Below the pieces are notes generated by a model that worked only from the letters and a program-made list of their open reading frames with translations, was not told the origin of the DNA and made no database searches. Positions 8,663-16,700 of a stretch of 18,873 bases of DNA are shown here, in pieces. Every line of letters starts with the position of its first letter. Positions within the stretch are counted from its first letter, which is position 1. This DNA is from Deltaproteobacteria bacterium TMED58 (lineage in GTDB: Bacteria > Desulfobacterota_D > UBA1144), in the NCBI GenBank assembly GCA_002167555.2, contig NHDL02000006.1, positions 18,065-36,937 of the forward strand, read 5' to 3'. A program made the translations under genes and the position numbers.

Positions 8663-9786
8663 TGATAAATAAAAAAAGGCTTATAAAAACATTTACAGAC
8701 TTAGTAAAAATTGATAGTGAATCAAGGAATGAAATTGACGTTGCTGTTTATATTAAAAATAAACTCAAAAAATTGGGTATCAAGTATAAAATTGATAATT
8801 CAAATAAATCCACTGGATCAAACCATGGAAATATAATAGCAAAACTAGGCAATAGAAAGAATATTCCTACTATTCTACTTTCATCGCATATGGATACTGT
8901 CACGAATGGTATAGGAATTAAGCCTAAAGTTACAAAGACAAGTGTTACCAGTGATGGAACTACTATCCTTGGTGCTGATGATAAAAGTGGTCTATCAATA
9001 ATATTAGAAACTTTAGAAGTTCTTAAAACTAAAAAAATCAAGCACTACAATATCGAAGCTGCTATAACAACATGTGAAGAAATTGGCTTACTCGGTGCTA
9101 AACATCTGGATTATAGTTTAATCAATGCAAAAGAAGGTATTGTCTTAGATAGTACAAGTCCTGAGAGATTAGTATACAAGGGTCCAAGCTCTGACTACTT
9201 TACTATTGAAATAGTAGGTGTTGAAGCTCATTCAGGAATAAATCCTGACAAAGGTATCAGCTCTATAGTTGCATCTTCTGAAATAATATCAAAAATGAAA
9301 ACTGGGAGGATAAATTCAAGGACAACAATAAATATAGGAAAAATTAGTGGGGGCTCTGCAATAAATATAGTTCCAGGAAAAACAGAGATTATGTGTGAAA
9401 TTAGAAGTCACAGCGAAAAAACTATAAAAATAGAGCTGAATAAAATTAAGAAAATAATTCAAAAATTAAATACAAAATATAAGAAAATTAATAAAAAATT
9501 TAATGCAAAAATTAAGACAAATCGTATCTATGATTCCATAGATATACCAAAGAATAGTTTAATAATTAAAAATATTCTTAAAACCTGCAAGGAGTTTAAA
9601 TATAAAGTAGATTTAGTTGAAACATTTGGCGGAGCCGATGCTAATTTTTTCGTAAAAAATGGTGTGGATACAGTAAATCTTGGCACTGGAATGAGAGAAT
9701 TTCATACAGTAAAAGAAAAATTAATTTTGAAAGAATTTTTTCAATCTGCAAATATAGTAATAAATTCATTAATTATTAAGGATTAA
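8662..9786 (+). CDS. M20 family zinc metallopeptidase, peptidase T-like
   Basis: Predicted cytoplasmic two-zinc aminopeptidase or deacylase of the M20 family, 374 residues. The catalytic domain shows SSHMDTV with zinc ligand H76 and helper D78. GADDKSG has bridging D106, and TTCEEIGLLG has general base E139 and ligand E140. VLDS has D163, and the last zinc ligand is the histidine of REFHTVKE near the C-terminus. The dimerisation or lid domain sits in between, starting at VEAHSGINPDKG. The GADDKSG and ETFGGADANFF features are closer to the PepT-like tripeptidase branch than to DapE, ArgE or carboxypeptidase G2. The substrate cannot be fixed from sequence; a di- or tripeptidase role in peptide recycling is likely. 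Its ATG overlaps the lpdA stop by one base, so the pair should be co-translated. Its 3' end shares four bases with the convergent HAD gene. Confidence 0.88.
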   Translation: MINKKRLIKTFTDLVKIDSESRNEIDVAVYIKNKLKKLGIKYKIDNSNKSTGSNHGNIIAKLGNRKNIPTILLSSHMDTVTNGIGIKPKVTKTSVTSDGTTILGADDKSGLSIILETLEVLKTKKIKHYNIEAAITTCEEIGLLGAKHLDYSLINAKEGIVLDSTSPERLVYKGPSSDYFTIEIVGVEAHSGINPDKGISSIVASSEIISKMKTGRINSRTTINIGKISGGSAINIVPGKTEIMCEIRSHSEKTIKIELNKIKKIIQKLNTKYKKINKKFNAKIKTNRIYDSIDIPKNSLIIKNILKTCKEFKYKVDLVETFGGADANFFVKNGVDTVNLGTGMREFHTVKEKLILKEFFQSANIVINSLIIKD

Positions 9787-10454
9787 ATATTGTTTAAGGA
9801 TTCTATTGTTATTTCTGAATAATCATCAACTACCTTGTCTGCATTATTTAAGAATTTCCTATCAACTGAATTAGTTATTCCAATACACTTCATACCTGCA
9901 TCTTTAGCTGCGTCGACACCTTTAGTCGTATCTTCAATAACAACGCATTCATCAGGATTAATTTGATAAGTCTCGTTTATCCTATCTAATAATAAAATAT
10001 ATGTTTCTGGATTTGGTTTGGGGTAGCTTGTCTCATCAGAAGATACAATTTCTTCAAAATAAGATAATAAATCTTCCCTTTTTAAAACTCTGACAATCTC
10101 CTCTCTTCTTGCCCCTGAACCTATCCCTAAAATATATCCCTTTGATAATTCTTTAATTAGGCCTATTGAACCATGATACATTGAGGTTTCTGTATCGAAA
10201 TTCTCATCAAAAAATGAGTGTTTTTCTTTGATTAAATCTCCTATAAATTCATCATCATGATTTATTTCATTATCTTTCAAAAAATTTTTAAAAAATCCTT
10301 CGTCATCATACGCACAATAGGTTTCGTAATACACTTCTTTAGTAATAACCAATTCTAAAGATTTAAGTGCAAAATTAAATGACTTAAAATGTAAGGGCTC
10401 AGAATTGTAGATAACACCATCAAAATCAAAAATCACGAGCTTTTTTTCTTTCAT
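9783..10454 (-). CDS. HAD-superfamily phosphatase/phosphoglucomutase-like hydrolase
   Basis: A 223-residue haloacid-dehalogenase superfamily enzyme of the beta-phosphoglucomutase/phosphoglycolate phosphatase type. Motif I is FDFDGVIYNSE with nucleophile D10 and acid/base D12. Motif II is GSGARRE with S113. Motif III is SYPKPNPETY with K146, and motif IV is VVIEDTTKGVDAAKDAG with E174 and D175 for magnesium. A helical cap (about 17-85) follows motif I, typical of subclass IA. Likely substrates are small phosphorylated metabolites (phosphoglycolate, sugar phosphates), but members of this group cannot be told apart reliably by sequence. The stop codon lies in a TTAA shared with the stop of the convergent M20 peptidase gene. 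On its 5' side it is divergent from hemB, with 87 bp between. Confidence 0.87.
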   Translation of the reverse strand: MKEKKLVIFDFDGVIYNSEPLHFKSFNFALKSLELVITKEVYYETYCAYDDEGFFKNFLKDNEINHDDEFIGDLIKEKHSFFDENFDTETSMYHGSIGLIKELSKGYILGIGSGARREEIVRVLKREDLLSYFEEIVSSDETSYPKPNPETYILLLDRINETYQINPDECVVIEDTTKGVDAAKDAGMKCIGITNSVDRKFLNNADKVVDDYSEITIESLNNI

Positions 10455-10499
10455 AGTTGTTTATCATATATCTTTTTATGATTGAAAGGAAGTCATAAT

Positions 10500-10528
10500 T
10501 TAACTTTTAAAAAGTATGAAAAGATAAT
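10500..10528 (+). promoter_or_regulatory. Candidate sigma-70 promoter for hemB
   Basis: A TTAACT box (10500-10505) and a GATAAT box (10523-10528) are spaced by 17 bp. An overlapping perfect TATAAT at 10528-10533 is an alternative -10. Either would start transcription only a few bases before the hemB ATG at 10542. That fits the lack of a Shine-Dalgarno there and suggests a leaderless or very short-leader mRNA. In such an AT-rich gap, chance matches are common. Confidence 0.35.
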
Positions 10529-10541
10529 ATAATAAAACCTT

Positions 10542-11513
10542 ATGTTTATTCGTGGAAGAAGATTAAGGCAGAATCAAAATATAAGGAATCTTGTAGAGGA
10601 AACAAGTATCTCTGTTAATGATTTAATAATGCCAATTTTTTTAATAGAGGGTAAAAATAAGTCTGAAAATATAGACTCAATGCCTGAGATTTACAGGAAA
10701 ACGCTTGATAAACAATTAGAAGACATTAAGTCTGCAGCCAAATTAGGAATAAATGCGATAATAATATTCCCTGCTATTAAAGAAAAATTGAAAGACCCTT
10801 TTGGTAAGGAAGCGCTAAATAAAAAAGGCTTAGTGCCCAAAGCAATAAGAGCTATCAAAAAAGTATTTCCCAAAATGCTTATAATTACTGATGTTGCACT
10901 TGACCCATATAACTCAGATGGACATGACGGAATCCTTAAAGATGGGGAAATATTAAATGACAAAACTGTTGAAATTCTATGTAGACAAGCTTGTATACAT
11001 GCTGAGTTTGGAGCTGACATTGTAGCTCCATCAGATATGATGGATGGTCGTGTAGTCAAAATAAGAGAAGCATTAGATAGAAAAGGTTTTCATAATACTG
11101 CAATAATGTCATATGCAGCAAAATTTGCCTCATCACTTTATGGACCCTTTAGAGAAGCTTTAAATTCAGAACCAAAAAGCGGTGATAAAAAATCATATCA
11201 AATAAACCCTAAAAATTACCGTGAAGCTATAAAAGAGATACTCTTAGATGAGGCTGAAGGTGCAGATCTATTAATAGTTAAACCCGCTTCTTTCTATCTT
11301 GATATTATAAGAACATCTTCAGAGGCCTCAGTTCTCCCAATAGTTGCATATCAGGTTAGCGGTGAGTATTCGATGATTAAGGCAGCTGCTAAGAATGGCT
11401 ACATTGATAATGATTCTGTAATGAAAGAGTCGTTAGAATCAATGAAACGTGCTGGCGCATCTATAATTATTACATACTTCGCTCTTGAAATGGCAAAACT
11501 GATAAAAAAATAA
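10542..11513 (+). CDS. hemB: Delta-aminolevulinic acid dehydratase (porphobilinogen synthase)
   Basis: Condenses two molecules of 5-aminolevulinate to porphobilinogen, the second common step of tetrapyrrole (haem) synthesis in the cytoplasm. It has 323 residues. The Schiff-base lysines are K194 (SYAAKFASSLYGPFR) and K247 (LLIVKPASFYLDI). The metal-site segment DVALDPYNSDGHDG (117-130) has aspartates where zinc-dependent enzymes such as E. coli HemB have three cysteines. This is therefore predicted to be the magnesium/potassium-type enzyme that does not need catalytic zinc. The RGRRLRQN N-terminus is typical and supports the ATG chosen, although no Shine-Dalgarno is visible. It stands alone on the plus strand between a divergent HAD gene and a convergent transporter gene. 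No other haem gene is in the window. Confidence 0.96.
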   Translation: MFIRGRRLRQNQNIRNLVEETSISVNDLIMPIFLIEGKNKSENIDSMPEIYRKTLDKQLEDIKSAAKLGINAIIIFPAIKEKLKDPFGKEALNKKGLVPKAIRAIKKVFPKMLIITDVALDPYNSDGHDGILKDGEILNDKTVEILCRQACIHAEFGADIVAPSDMMDGRVVKIREALDRKGFHNTAIMSYAAKFASSLYGPFREALNSEPKSGDKKSYQINPKNYREAIKEILLDEAEGADLLIVKPASFYLDIIRTSSEASVLPIVAYQVSGEYSMIKAAAKNGYIDNDSVMKESLESMKRAGASIIITYFALEMAKLIKK

Positions 11514-11556
11514 ATAAGAACTATAAAATTATTTAGTAAATTATCTCTTCCTTAAT

Positions 11557-11997
11557 CTAATTTTGAAAATAGTCTTTGTAATTAAGAATAAATACTCCTG
11601 CTACTATCAAAATAGTCCCTATTACCTTTTCCGTTGAAAAATCTTCTTTTAAGAATATATATGCATAGAAGCAAGTAAAAAGTGGATAAACGGCGGTTAA
11701 GGGGACAATCTTAGATGCCGTTGACCCCGCCAAAGCATTAAAATATATAAAAATACCTATAACTGCTAATAGACCAGGTATGAGAATAATTAAAATATTT
11801 TTAAAATTTAATTCAGGCAAAAACATAACTTGATTTGTTGTAATAAAAAAAGGAACAAGCAAGGCAGCTATCATAAAAAATCTTATACTCAATATAAAGG
11901 TAGGATTCATAGTGTGAAGACTCATTTTTTCAAAAATTGGAGCCAGCCCCCATAATGCAGCAACTATAAGAGCTAGTAAATTTGGATTAAGATTCAT
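11557..11997 (-). CDS. Small EamA/DMT-family transporter (single EamA domain)
   Basis: A 146-residue integral membrane protein with five hydrophobic stretches (approximately 5-25, 34-54, 66-86, 92-112, 122-141). It begins LLALIVAALWGLAPIFEK, the typical start of an EamA unit. The end of the unit is also recognisable (AGSTASKIVPLTAVYPLFT, then a short loop KEDFSTEKVIG before the last helix). Standard DMT exporters have two such domains (10 helices). This one has a single domain and would need to dimerise; such short EamA proteins exist in many genomes. The stop is clean and the gene complete, so this is not an obvious truncation. The substrate is unknown. It begins inside the last codons of the upstream HAD gene (11-bp overlap), implying translational coupling. 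Confidence 0.83.
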   Translation of the reverse strand: MNLNPNLLALIVAALWGLAPIFEKMSLHTMNPTFILSIRFFMIAALLVPFFITTNQVMFLPELNFKNILIILIPGLLAVIGIFIYFNALAGSTASKIVPLTAVYPLFTCFYAYIFLKEDFSTEKVIGTILIVAGVFILNYKDYFQN

Positions 11998-12694
11998 TGA
12001 TAACCTCGAAAATTTTACTGAAGTCCCTGCTAATGCAAATGTCTATTTCCTTATCAAACTCATTGCCTCTATCAATTAAAATAGATTTCATTCCAATCTC
12101 AGTACTAGGGACATAGTCAAGATTATAATTATCTCCAACATGAATAGATTCAAATGTTTTTGCTTGTACCTTTTTTAATGATAGATAAAACAACTCTTTG
12201 TCTGGCTTTGAATAACCAGATTCAGATGAAATTGTGAAATGATCTACAAACTGATTAATCTCAAATTTTTTGCAAACATCATAAATTCTAGAATCAAAAT
12301 TTGATGTTATCACAACATTAAAACCAATGTCTTTTAGCCTTTTCAAGGTTGGTATGGTGTCTGGATATACATCCCATGCTTCATTGGCAAAATATTCATA
12401 TAAATCATTAAAGTATTGATCAAATTTATCAAACATTCCTAAATCTATAAAAATATCTCTTACTAAACCATACCACCATTCTTTTTCAGCAAGATACAAA
12501 GCTTTTCCACTCAAACCCTTAAAATGCAATCCCTTCCTTTTGGTAAAGTATTTTTTAAAAGCTGCGGATATATCTTTTGGACTATAAGAGGTTTCATATT
12601 TTTTTAAAACTTCAAAATAACTTCCACCTAGACCCTTTTCAATATAAAAAAGTGTATCTGCTGCATCAAAAGAAATTGTGTTATATTTGCTCAT
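11987..12694 (-). CDS. HDHD3-like HAD-superfamily hydrolase lacking the second motif-I aspartate
   Basis: A HAD-fold protein of 235 residues when started at the ATG at 12694-12692. A TTG five codons upstream (12709) is a possible but less likely start. Motif I reads FDAADTLF: the nucleophile D10 is present, but the +2 acid/base aspartate of normal HAD phosphatases is alanine. The same change is common in HDHD3-like and L-2-haloacid dehalogenase branches. Motif II is VVITSNFDSRIYD, motif III SGYSKPDKELF, and motif IV HVGDNYNLDY. A helical cap fills about residues 15-105. It may therefore be something other than a general phosphatase, and its reaction is unknown. The gene overlaps the EamA transporter by 11 bp. 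It is divergent from the receiver-like gene with only 16 bp between start codons, so its promoter probably lies inside that neighbour. Confidence 0.82.
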   Translation of the reverse strand: MSKYNTISFDAADTLFYIEKGLGGSYFEVLKKYETSYSPKDISAAFKKYFTKRKGLHFKGLSGKALYLAEKEWWYGLVRDIFIDLGMFDKFDQYFNDLYEYFANEAWDVYPDTIPTLKRLKDIGFNVVITSNFDSRIYDVCKKFEINQFVDHFTISSESGYSKPDKELFYLSLKKVQAKTFESIHVGDNYNLDYVPSTEIGMKSILIDRGNEFDKEIDICISRDFSKIFEVINES

Positions 12695-12710
12695 AATAAT
12701 AGGGGTCAAA

Positions 12711-13058
12711 ATGATTATACCAGTTGTTACAGAAGATATGATTTATTTTTCTAAGCTTAAATCATTAACTAATGAAAACTATGAGTTGTTGCATGTTAAA
12801 AGGTCCGAGGATATGGATAAATTAAATCTTGATATTACTAAATATATTTTTGTTGTTGATTTGAATAGCGTTCTATATAAACAATTAACCAAGAGGGCGA
12901 ATAGATTCTGCGCTATTGGCTATTATCCTCATGTAAAGAAAGAATTACTATCACTAGGAATGGAAATAGGTTGCAAAATAACAGTAACAAGAAGTGTTTT
13001 AGTAAAGAAATTGAATACAATATTAGACGATATTAAAGGTGATATTAATGAAGATTGA
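12711..13058 (+). CDS. Small receiver-like (CheY-fold) protein with degenerate phosphorylation site
   Basis: A 115-residue protein that I read tentatively as a stand-alone, degenerate response-regulator receiver domain. The start at 12711 is supported by an AGGGG Shine-Dalgarno five bases upstream. An in-frame GTG at 12678 would place eleven extra residues inside the divergent gene's start. A strand ends at D50 (YIFVVDLNS), where a phospho-acceptor would sit. The next strand reads FCAIGYYPHVKKELLSLGMEIGC, resembling the 'GxxSHVDxELLxxAxxAGC' block of pseudo-receiver proteins. The last strand, KITVTRSVL, has arginine (94) where receivers have an invariant lysine. The N-terminal acidic pair is also missing. 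No output domain is attached. It overlaps the DUF1289 gene by 11 bp. The existence of the gene is firm; the fold call is by pattern only. Confidence 0.65.
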   Translation: MIIPVVTEDMIYFSKLKSLTNENYELLHVKRSEDMDKLNLDITKYIFVVDLNSVLYKQLTKRANRFCAIGYYPHVKKELLSLGMEIGCKITVTRSVLVKKLNTILDDIKGDINED

Positions 13059-13218
13059 ATCACCTTGCAACGACAAGTGTTTTAATGAAGATAATCACTG
13101 TACCGGCTGCCATAGACATATTGATGACATAATTAATTGGGCAAATATGAACGATAAGGAAAAAAGAGAAGTATACAAGAAGATTGAAGAAAGAAAGAAG
13201 CTACTCAACCTTAAATGA
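13048..13218 (+). CDS. DUF1289 family small cysteine-motif protein
   Basis: A 56-residue protein that fits the DUF1289 pattern closely: SPCNDKCF (5-12), CTGCHRHIDDIINWANM (18-34), then a helical ERxxV-type tail (KEKREVYKKIEERKK). The four cysteines C7, C11, C18 and C21 form the conserved Cx3C...CxGC cluster, probably a metal site. The family is widespread in Proteobacteria; its role is not established, although some members are annotated as Fe-S proteins. The ATG lies inside the end of the receiver-like gene (11-bp overlap), so the two are likely co-translated. The 3' end shares 18 bp with the end of the convergent 168-aa gene. Its small size means automatic gene finders could miss it. Confidence 0.87.
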   Translation: MKIESPCNDKCFNEDNHCTGCHRHIDDIINWANMNDKEKREVYKKIEERKKLLNLK

Positions 13219-13707
13219 GTTTTCAAAACCAAAATCGTTTAAAAAATCTTTCACTATTTGAACCAACTCCAAATTATCAGAGGTTAGATTTACAGCCTCA
13301 GAGGAACAAGCAATATAGTCTACTATAGAAGAAAGATCAGCATCTAGCTTATTATCTTTCAACCAGCAGGCTATATAATCAATTGAATCTAGCCAAGATG
13401 ATAAAGAATACTCCTTAATAGTAAAAGTCTTTGCTCTTCCATCATAAGATAAACCCTGAGAATATCTTTTAATTTTATCAAACGATTTTGTCGAAATATT
13501 AGGTTTTTTTGATTCAATATATAGTAGTTTTACTATTGAATTAAAAACCTTAGTTGTTGAAGAAGAAATATTAATTTCATTTATTTCTGCTTTGCTTATA
13601 AAAGATTCACTAAGTGTATCATAGGCATTGTTAATGGAATTGAGTCGTTCCTGATCATGAATTTTATCTTTTTTTTCCAAATTGCTTTTTTCTTTTTTTA
13701 AACTCAT
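13201..13707 (-). CDS. Unrecognised 168-aa protein translationally coupled to metH
   Basis: I do not recognise this protein. The first 25 residues are highly charged (Lys/Glu/Asp) and probably disordered or coiled-coil. The rest is a mostly helical-looking soluble domain containing KVFNSIVKLLYIE, SLSSWLDSIDYIACWLKDN (105-123), SIVDYIACSSEAVNL and an acidic-hydrophobic C-terminal helix ending NSFKVE. The two IDYIAC/VDYIAC stretches about 22 residues apart resemble an internal helical repeat. No signal peptide, membrane segment or catalytic motif is seen. Its ATG overlaps the metH TAA by one base (TAATG), so it is co-translated with metH and may act with it, although downstream position alone proves nothing. 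Its 3' end overlaps the convergent DUF1289 gene by 18 bp. Base composition is like the neighbours. Confidence 0.75.
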   Translation of the reverse strand: MSLKKEKSNLEKKDKIHDQERLNSINNAYDTLSESFISKAEINEINISSSTTKVFNSIVKLLYIESKKPNISTKSFDKIKRYSQGLSYDGRAKTFTIKEYSLSSWLDSIDYIACWLKDNKLDADLSSIVDYIACSSEAVNLTSDNLELVQIVKDFLNDFGFENSFKVE

Positions 13708-16700
13708 TAATCTATTAAATTGTTTTGTAGCAAACTCCTCATTCTATCAATATTATAACCTTTTTTTGCCGCATATAGCTCAAACTGTGCATTGCTAATT
13801 TTACCTAAATTAAAATATCTAGACTGTGGATTAAAGAAATAAAGCCCACATATTGAAGAAGCTGGGTTTAATGCAAAATTCTCTGTTAAAGATACATCTA
13901 TATTTTTCTCTACTTCTAATAAATCCCAAATTTTAGCTTTTTCTGAATGGTCTGGGATTGAAGGGTATCCATGTGCTGGCCTAATTCCATTATAATCTTC
14001 TTTAATCAAGGATTTTAAATTAAATTCCTCAGAGTCACCATTTTCAATTCTGATTTCTCTATGAAGATATTCAGCACAAGCTTCAGCAAGCCTATCACCT
14101 ATTGCTTTAATAATTATTGATGTGTAATCGTCACCTTTTTTTTCATACTCCATCGCGTACTCATCAACTTCATTTCCAGCAGATACTACAAATGATCCTA
14201 AAATATCATTATCACTTTTTTTGCTAGAAACAAAATCAGAGAGGCAGTAATAATTTGAATCTTTGGCCTTTTTATCAACTTGCTGTCTTAAAAAACTAAA
14301 CTTTTCTAACTCTATTCCTTTATCGTCAATCAATAAGATATCTTCATTCTCAGAATAAGCCTTAAAAATACGTGATAAACCTTTTAAAGATAATACATTC
14401 TCATTAATCAAAGTTTTAAGCATTATTTCTGCATCTTTAAATAAATCTTTTGCCTGAGAACCATATTTCTTGTTTCTAAAAATATTAGGATAAATACCCT
14501 TAAGCTCCCATGTCCAAAAAAAAGGAGACCAATCAATATATTTCACTATCTCATTGATTTCAAAGTCCCACTTTCTTAGTGAAAAATTTTTTATCTTATG
14601 TTTGGAATTACCAAAGTCTATTCTTGGAGCTCTATTTCTTGCTTCTTCAAATGGAATAAAATTAACATTCTTATTTTGTTCATATTTAACAGAGAAATCT
14701 TTTTGTTCTTTTTTTATTGATTCTTTATAATCATTCCCAGAATCTTTATTCAATAAATCTCTACAAACACCTACCACAAGTGATGCATCGGGGACATGGA
14801 CTACAACATCATCTGGATATTTAGGGGCAATCTTAATTGCTGTATGAGCCTTACTTGTTGTTGCACCTCCTATTAGGACAGGTACATCAATTCCATTCTT
14901 TTTAAATTCTACTACATTTGCAATCATTTCATCTAGAGATGGAGTTATAAGGCCACTTAACCCTATGATATCAGGATTAAACTCTTTAACTTTATCTATA
15001 ATGTCACTGCAAGAAACCATAACGCCCATATCATCCACTTCATATCCGTTGCATCTAGCAACGACTGAAACTATATTTTTTCCTATATCATGAACATCGC
15101 CCTTAACAGTAGCTATTAAAATTTTACCTGCAGCGGAGACTGAATTCTTATCTTTTTCCATAAAGGGTTCTAAATAATTAACTGCCTTTTTAATTGATCT
15201 GGCACTTTTAACAACTTGAGGTAAAAACATTTTTCCATCTCCAAAAAGCTGCCCGACCACTTTCATTCCATCCATAAGTGGACCCTCTATTACATCCAAA
15301 GGTGATGGATACTTTAATCTTGCTTCTTCTGCATCATTTTCTATGTTTGTTGTTATACCTTTAATAACTTGGTGAGCAATTCTTTTTTCTAAATCAAAAC
15401 TCATCCATTCCAATTCTTTCTCCTGAGCATCGCTAGAAATATTAATTCTATTTGCATAGTCGATTAAAATCTCGGTAGCATTTTCGGATTTATTGAAAAT
15501 AACATTTTCAACTATTGATAGCAGTTCTTTATCGATTTCCTCATAAACCTCAAGCATACCTGCATTAACAATAGCCATATCCAGGCCTTTATTAATTGCA
15601 TAAAATAAAAAAACAGAGTGCATTGCTTCTCTTACCTTATTATTCCCCCTGAAAGCAAAAGATAGATTACTAACACCGCCGCTTGTTAAAGCCCCTGGAC
15701 ATTGTTTTTTTATTAAAGTAATTGCTTCAAGAAAATTAACAGCATAATTTTTATGTTCATCAATTCCAGTTCCAATTGTCAGTATATTAGAGTCAAAAAT
15801 TATGTCTCTAGGATTGAAACCAACTTCTTTAACTAAAATATCATATGCTCTTTTACATATTCTGACTTTATCATCAATCTCTGTTGCCTGACCTTCTTCA
15901 TCAAATGCCATTACAACAACAGATGCACCGAACTCTAAAACTTTGGAGGCTTGTTCTACAAATATATCTTTTCCCTCTTTTAAGCTTATAGAATTAACAA
16001 TCCCTCTACCCTGGATACATTTTAAACCTGCCTCTATAACTGACCATTTTGAGCTATCAATCATTATTGGAACTCTGGATATGTCAGGCTCTGATGCTAT
16101 TAGATTTAGAAACTTAATCATGCACTCTTCGCTATCAATTAATCCTTCATCAAAATTTATATCTATAATATGAGCTCCATTATCTACCTGTTGTTTTGCT
16201 ATATCTAAGGCGCTCTCAAAATCTCCATCTTTAATCAACCTGGAAAACTTAGGGGAACCGGTTACGTTGGTTCTTTCACCAATTAATAAAAAATTATTTA
16301 TTTCGTCTTTTTTTAGTAACTCTAGTCCACTAAAAGTTGAATATTCACTTGTTTTTGAATTTAATCTTGGCTTATAAGATTTAATTTTATTACAAGTTGC
16401 TTCGATATGTTCTGGAGTTGTTCCACAGCATCCACCCACAAAATTAACTAAATCACTTTTTACTAAACTCTCCACTCCATCAGCAGTCATCTCAGGAGTT
16501 TCATCATAACCTGTTTCTGATAAAGGATTCGGCAATCCTGCATTTGGATAACAAAATGTTTTTGTGTCCGCAACTTGTGAAAGAACTTTCATGTAATCAT
16601 AGAGAGATGCTCCTCCTAGCCCGCAATTCATTCCAACGGCATAAGGCTTAGAATGCCTAACTGATTCCCAAAAAGCTTCAATGGTTTGGCCAGACAATGT

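Noticed and set aside
10691-11059. Minus-strand open frame of 122 codons inside hemB
   Set aside because: It is a mirror of the conserved hemB coding sequence and resembles no protein.
11514-11556. Intrinsic terminator between hemB and the EamA gene
   Set aside because: Only a short imperfect AT-only palindrome is present, with no GC-containing stem followed by a T-run.
11557-11997. EamA transporter as a truncated pseudogene
   Set aside because: It has an intact start, stop and coupling to its neighbour, and single-domain EamA proteins of this length are a normal class.
12695-12709. TTG start extending the HDHD3-like protein by five residues
   Set aside because: The ATG five codons later is the normal distance before HAD motif I, and no ribosome-binding site supports the TTG.
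12678-12710. Upstream GTG start extending the receiver-like protein by 11 residues
   Set aside because: It would overlap the start of the divergent HAD gene, and the AGGGG site fits the ATG at 12711 exactly.
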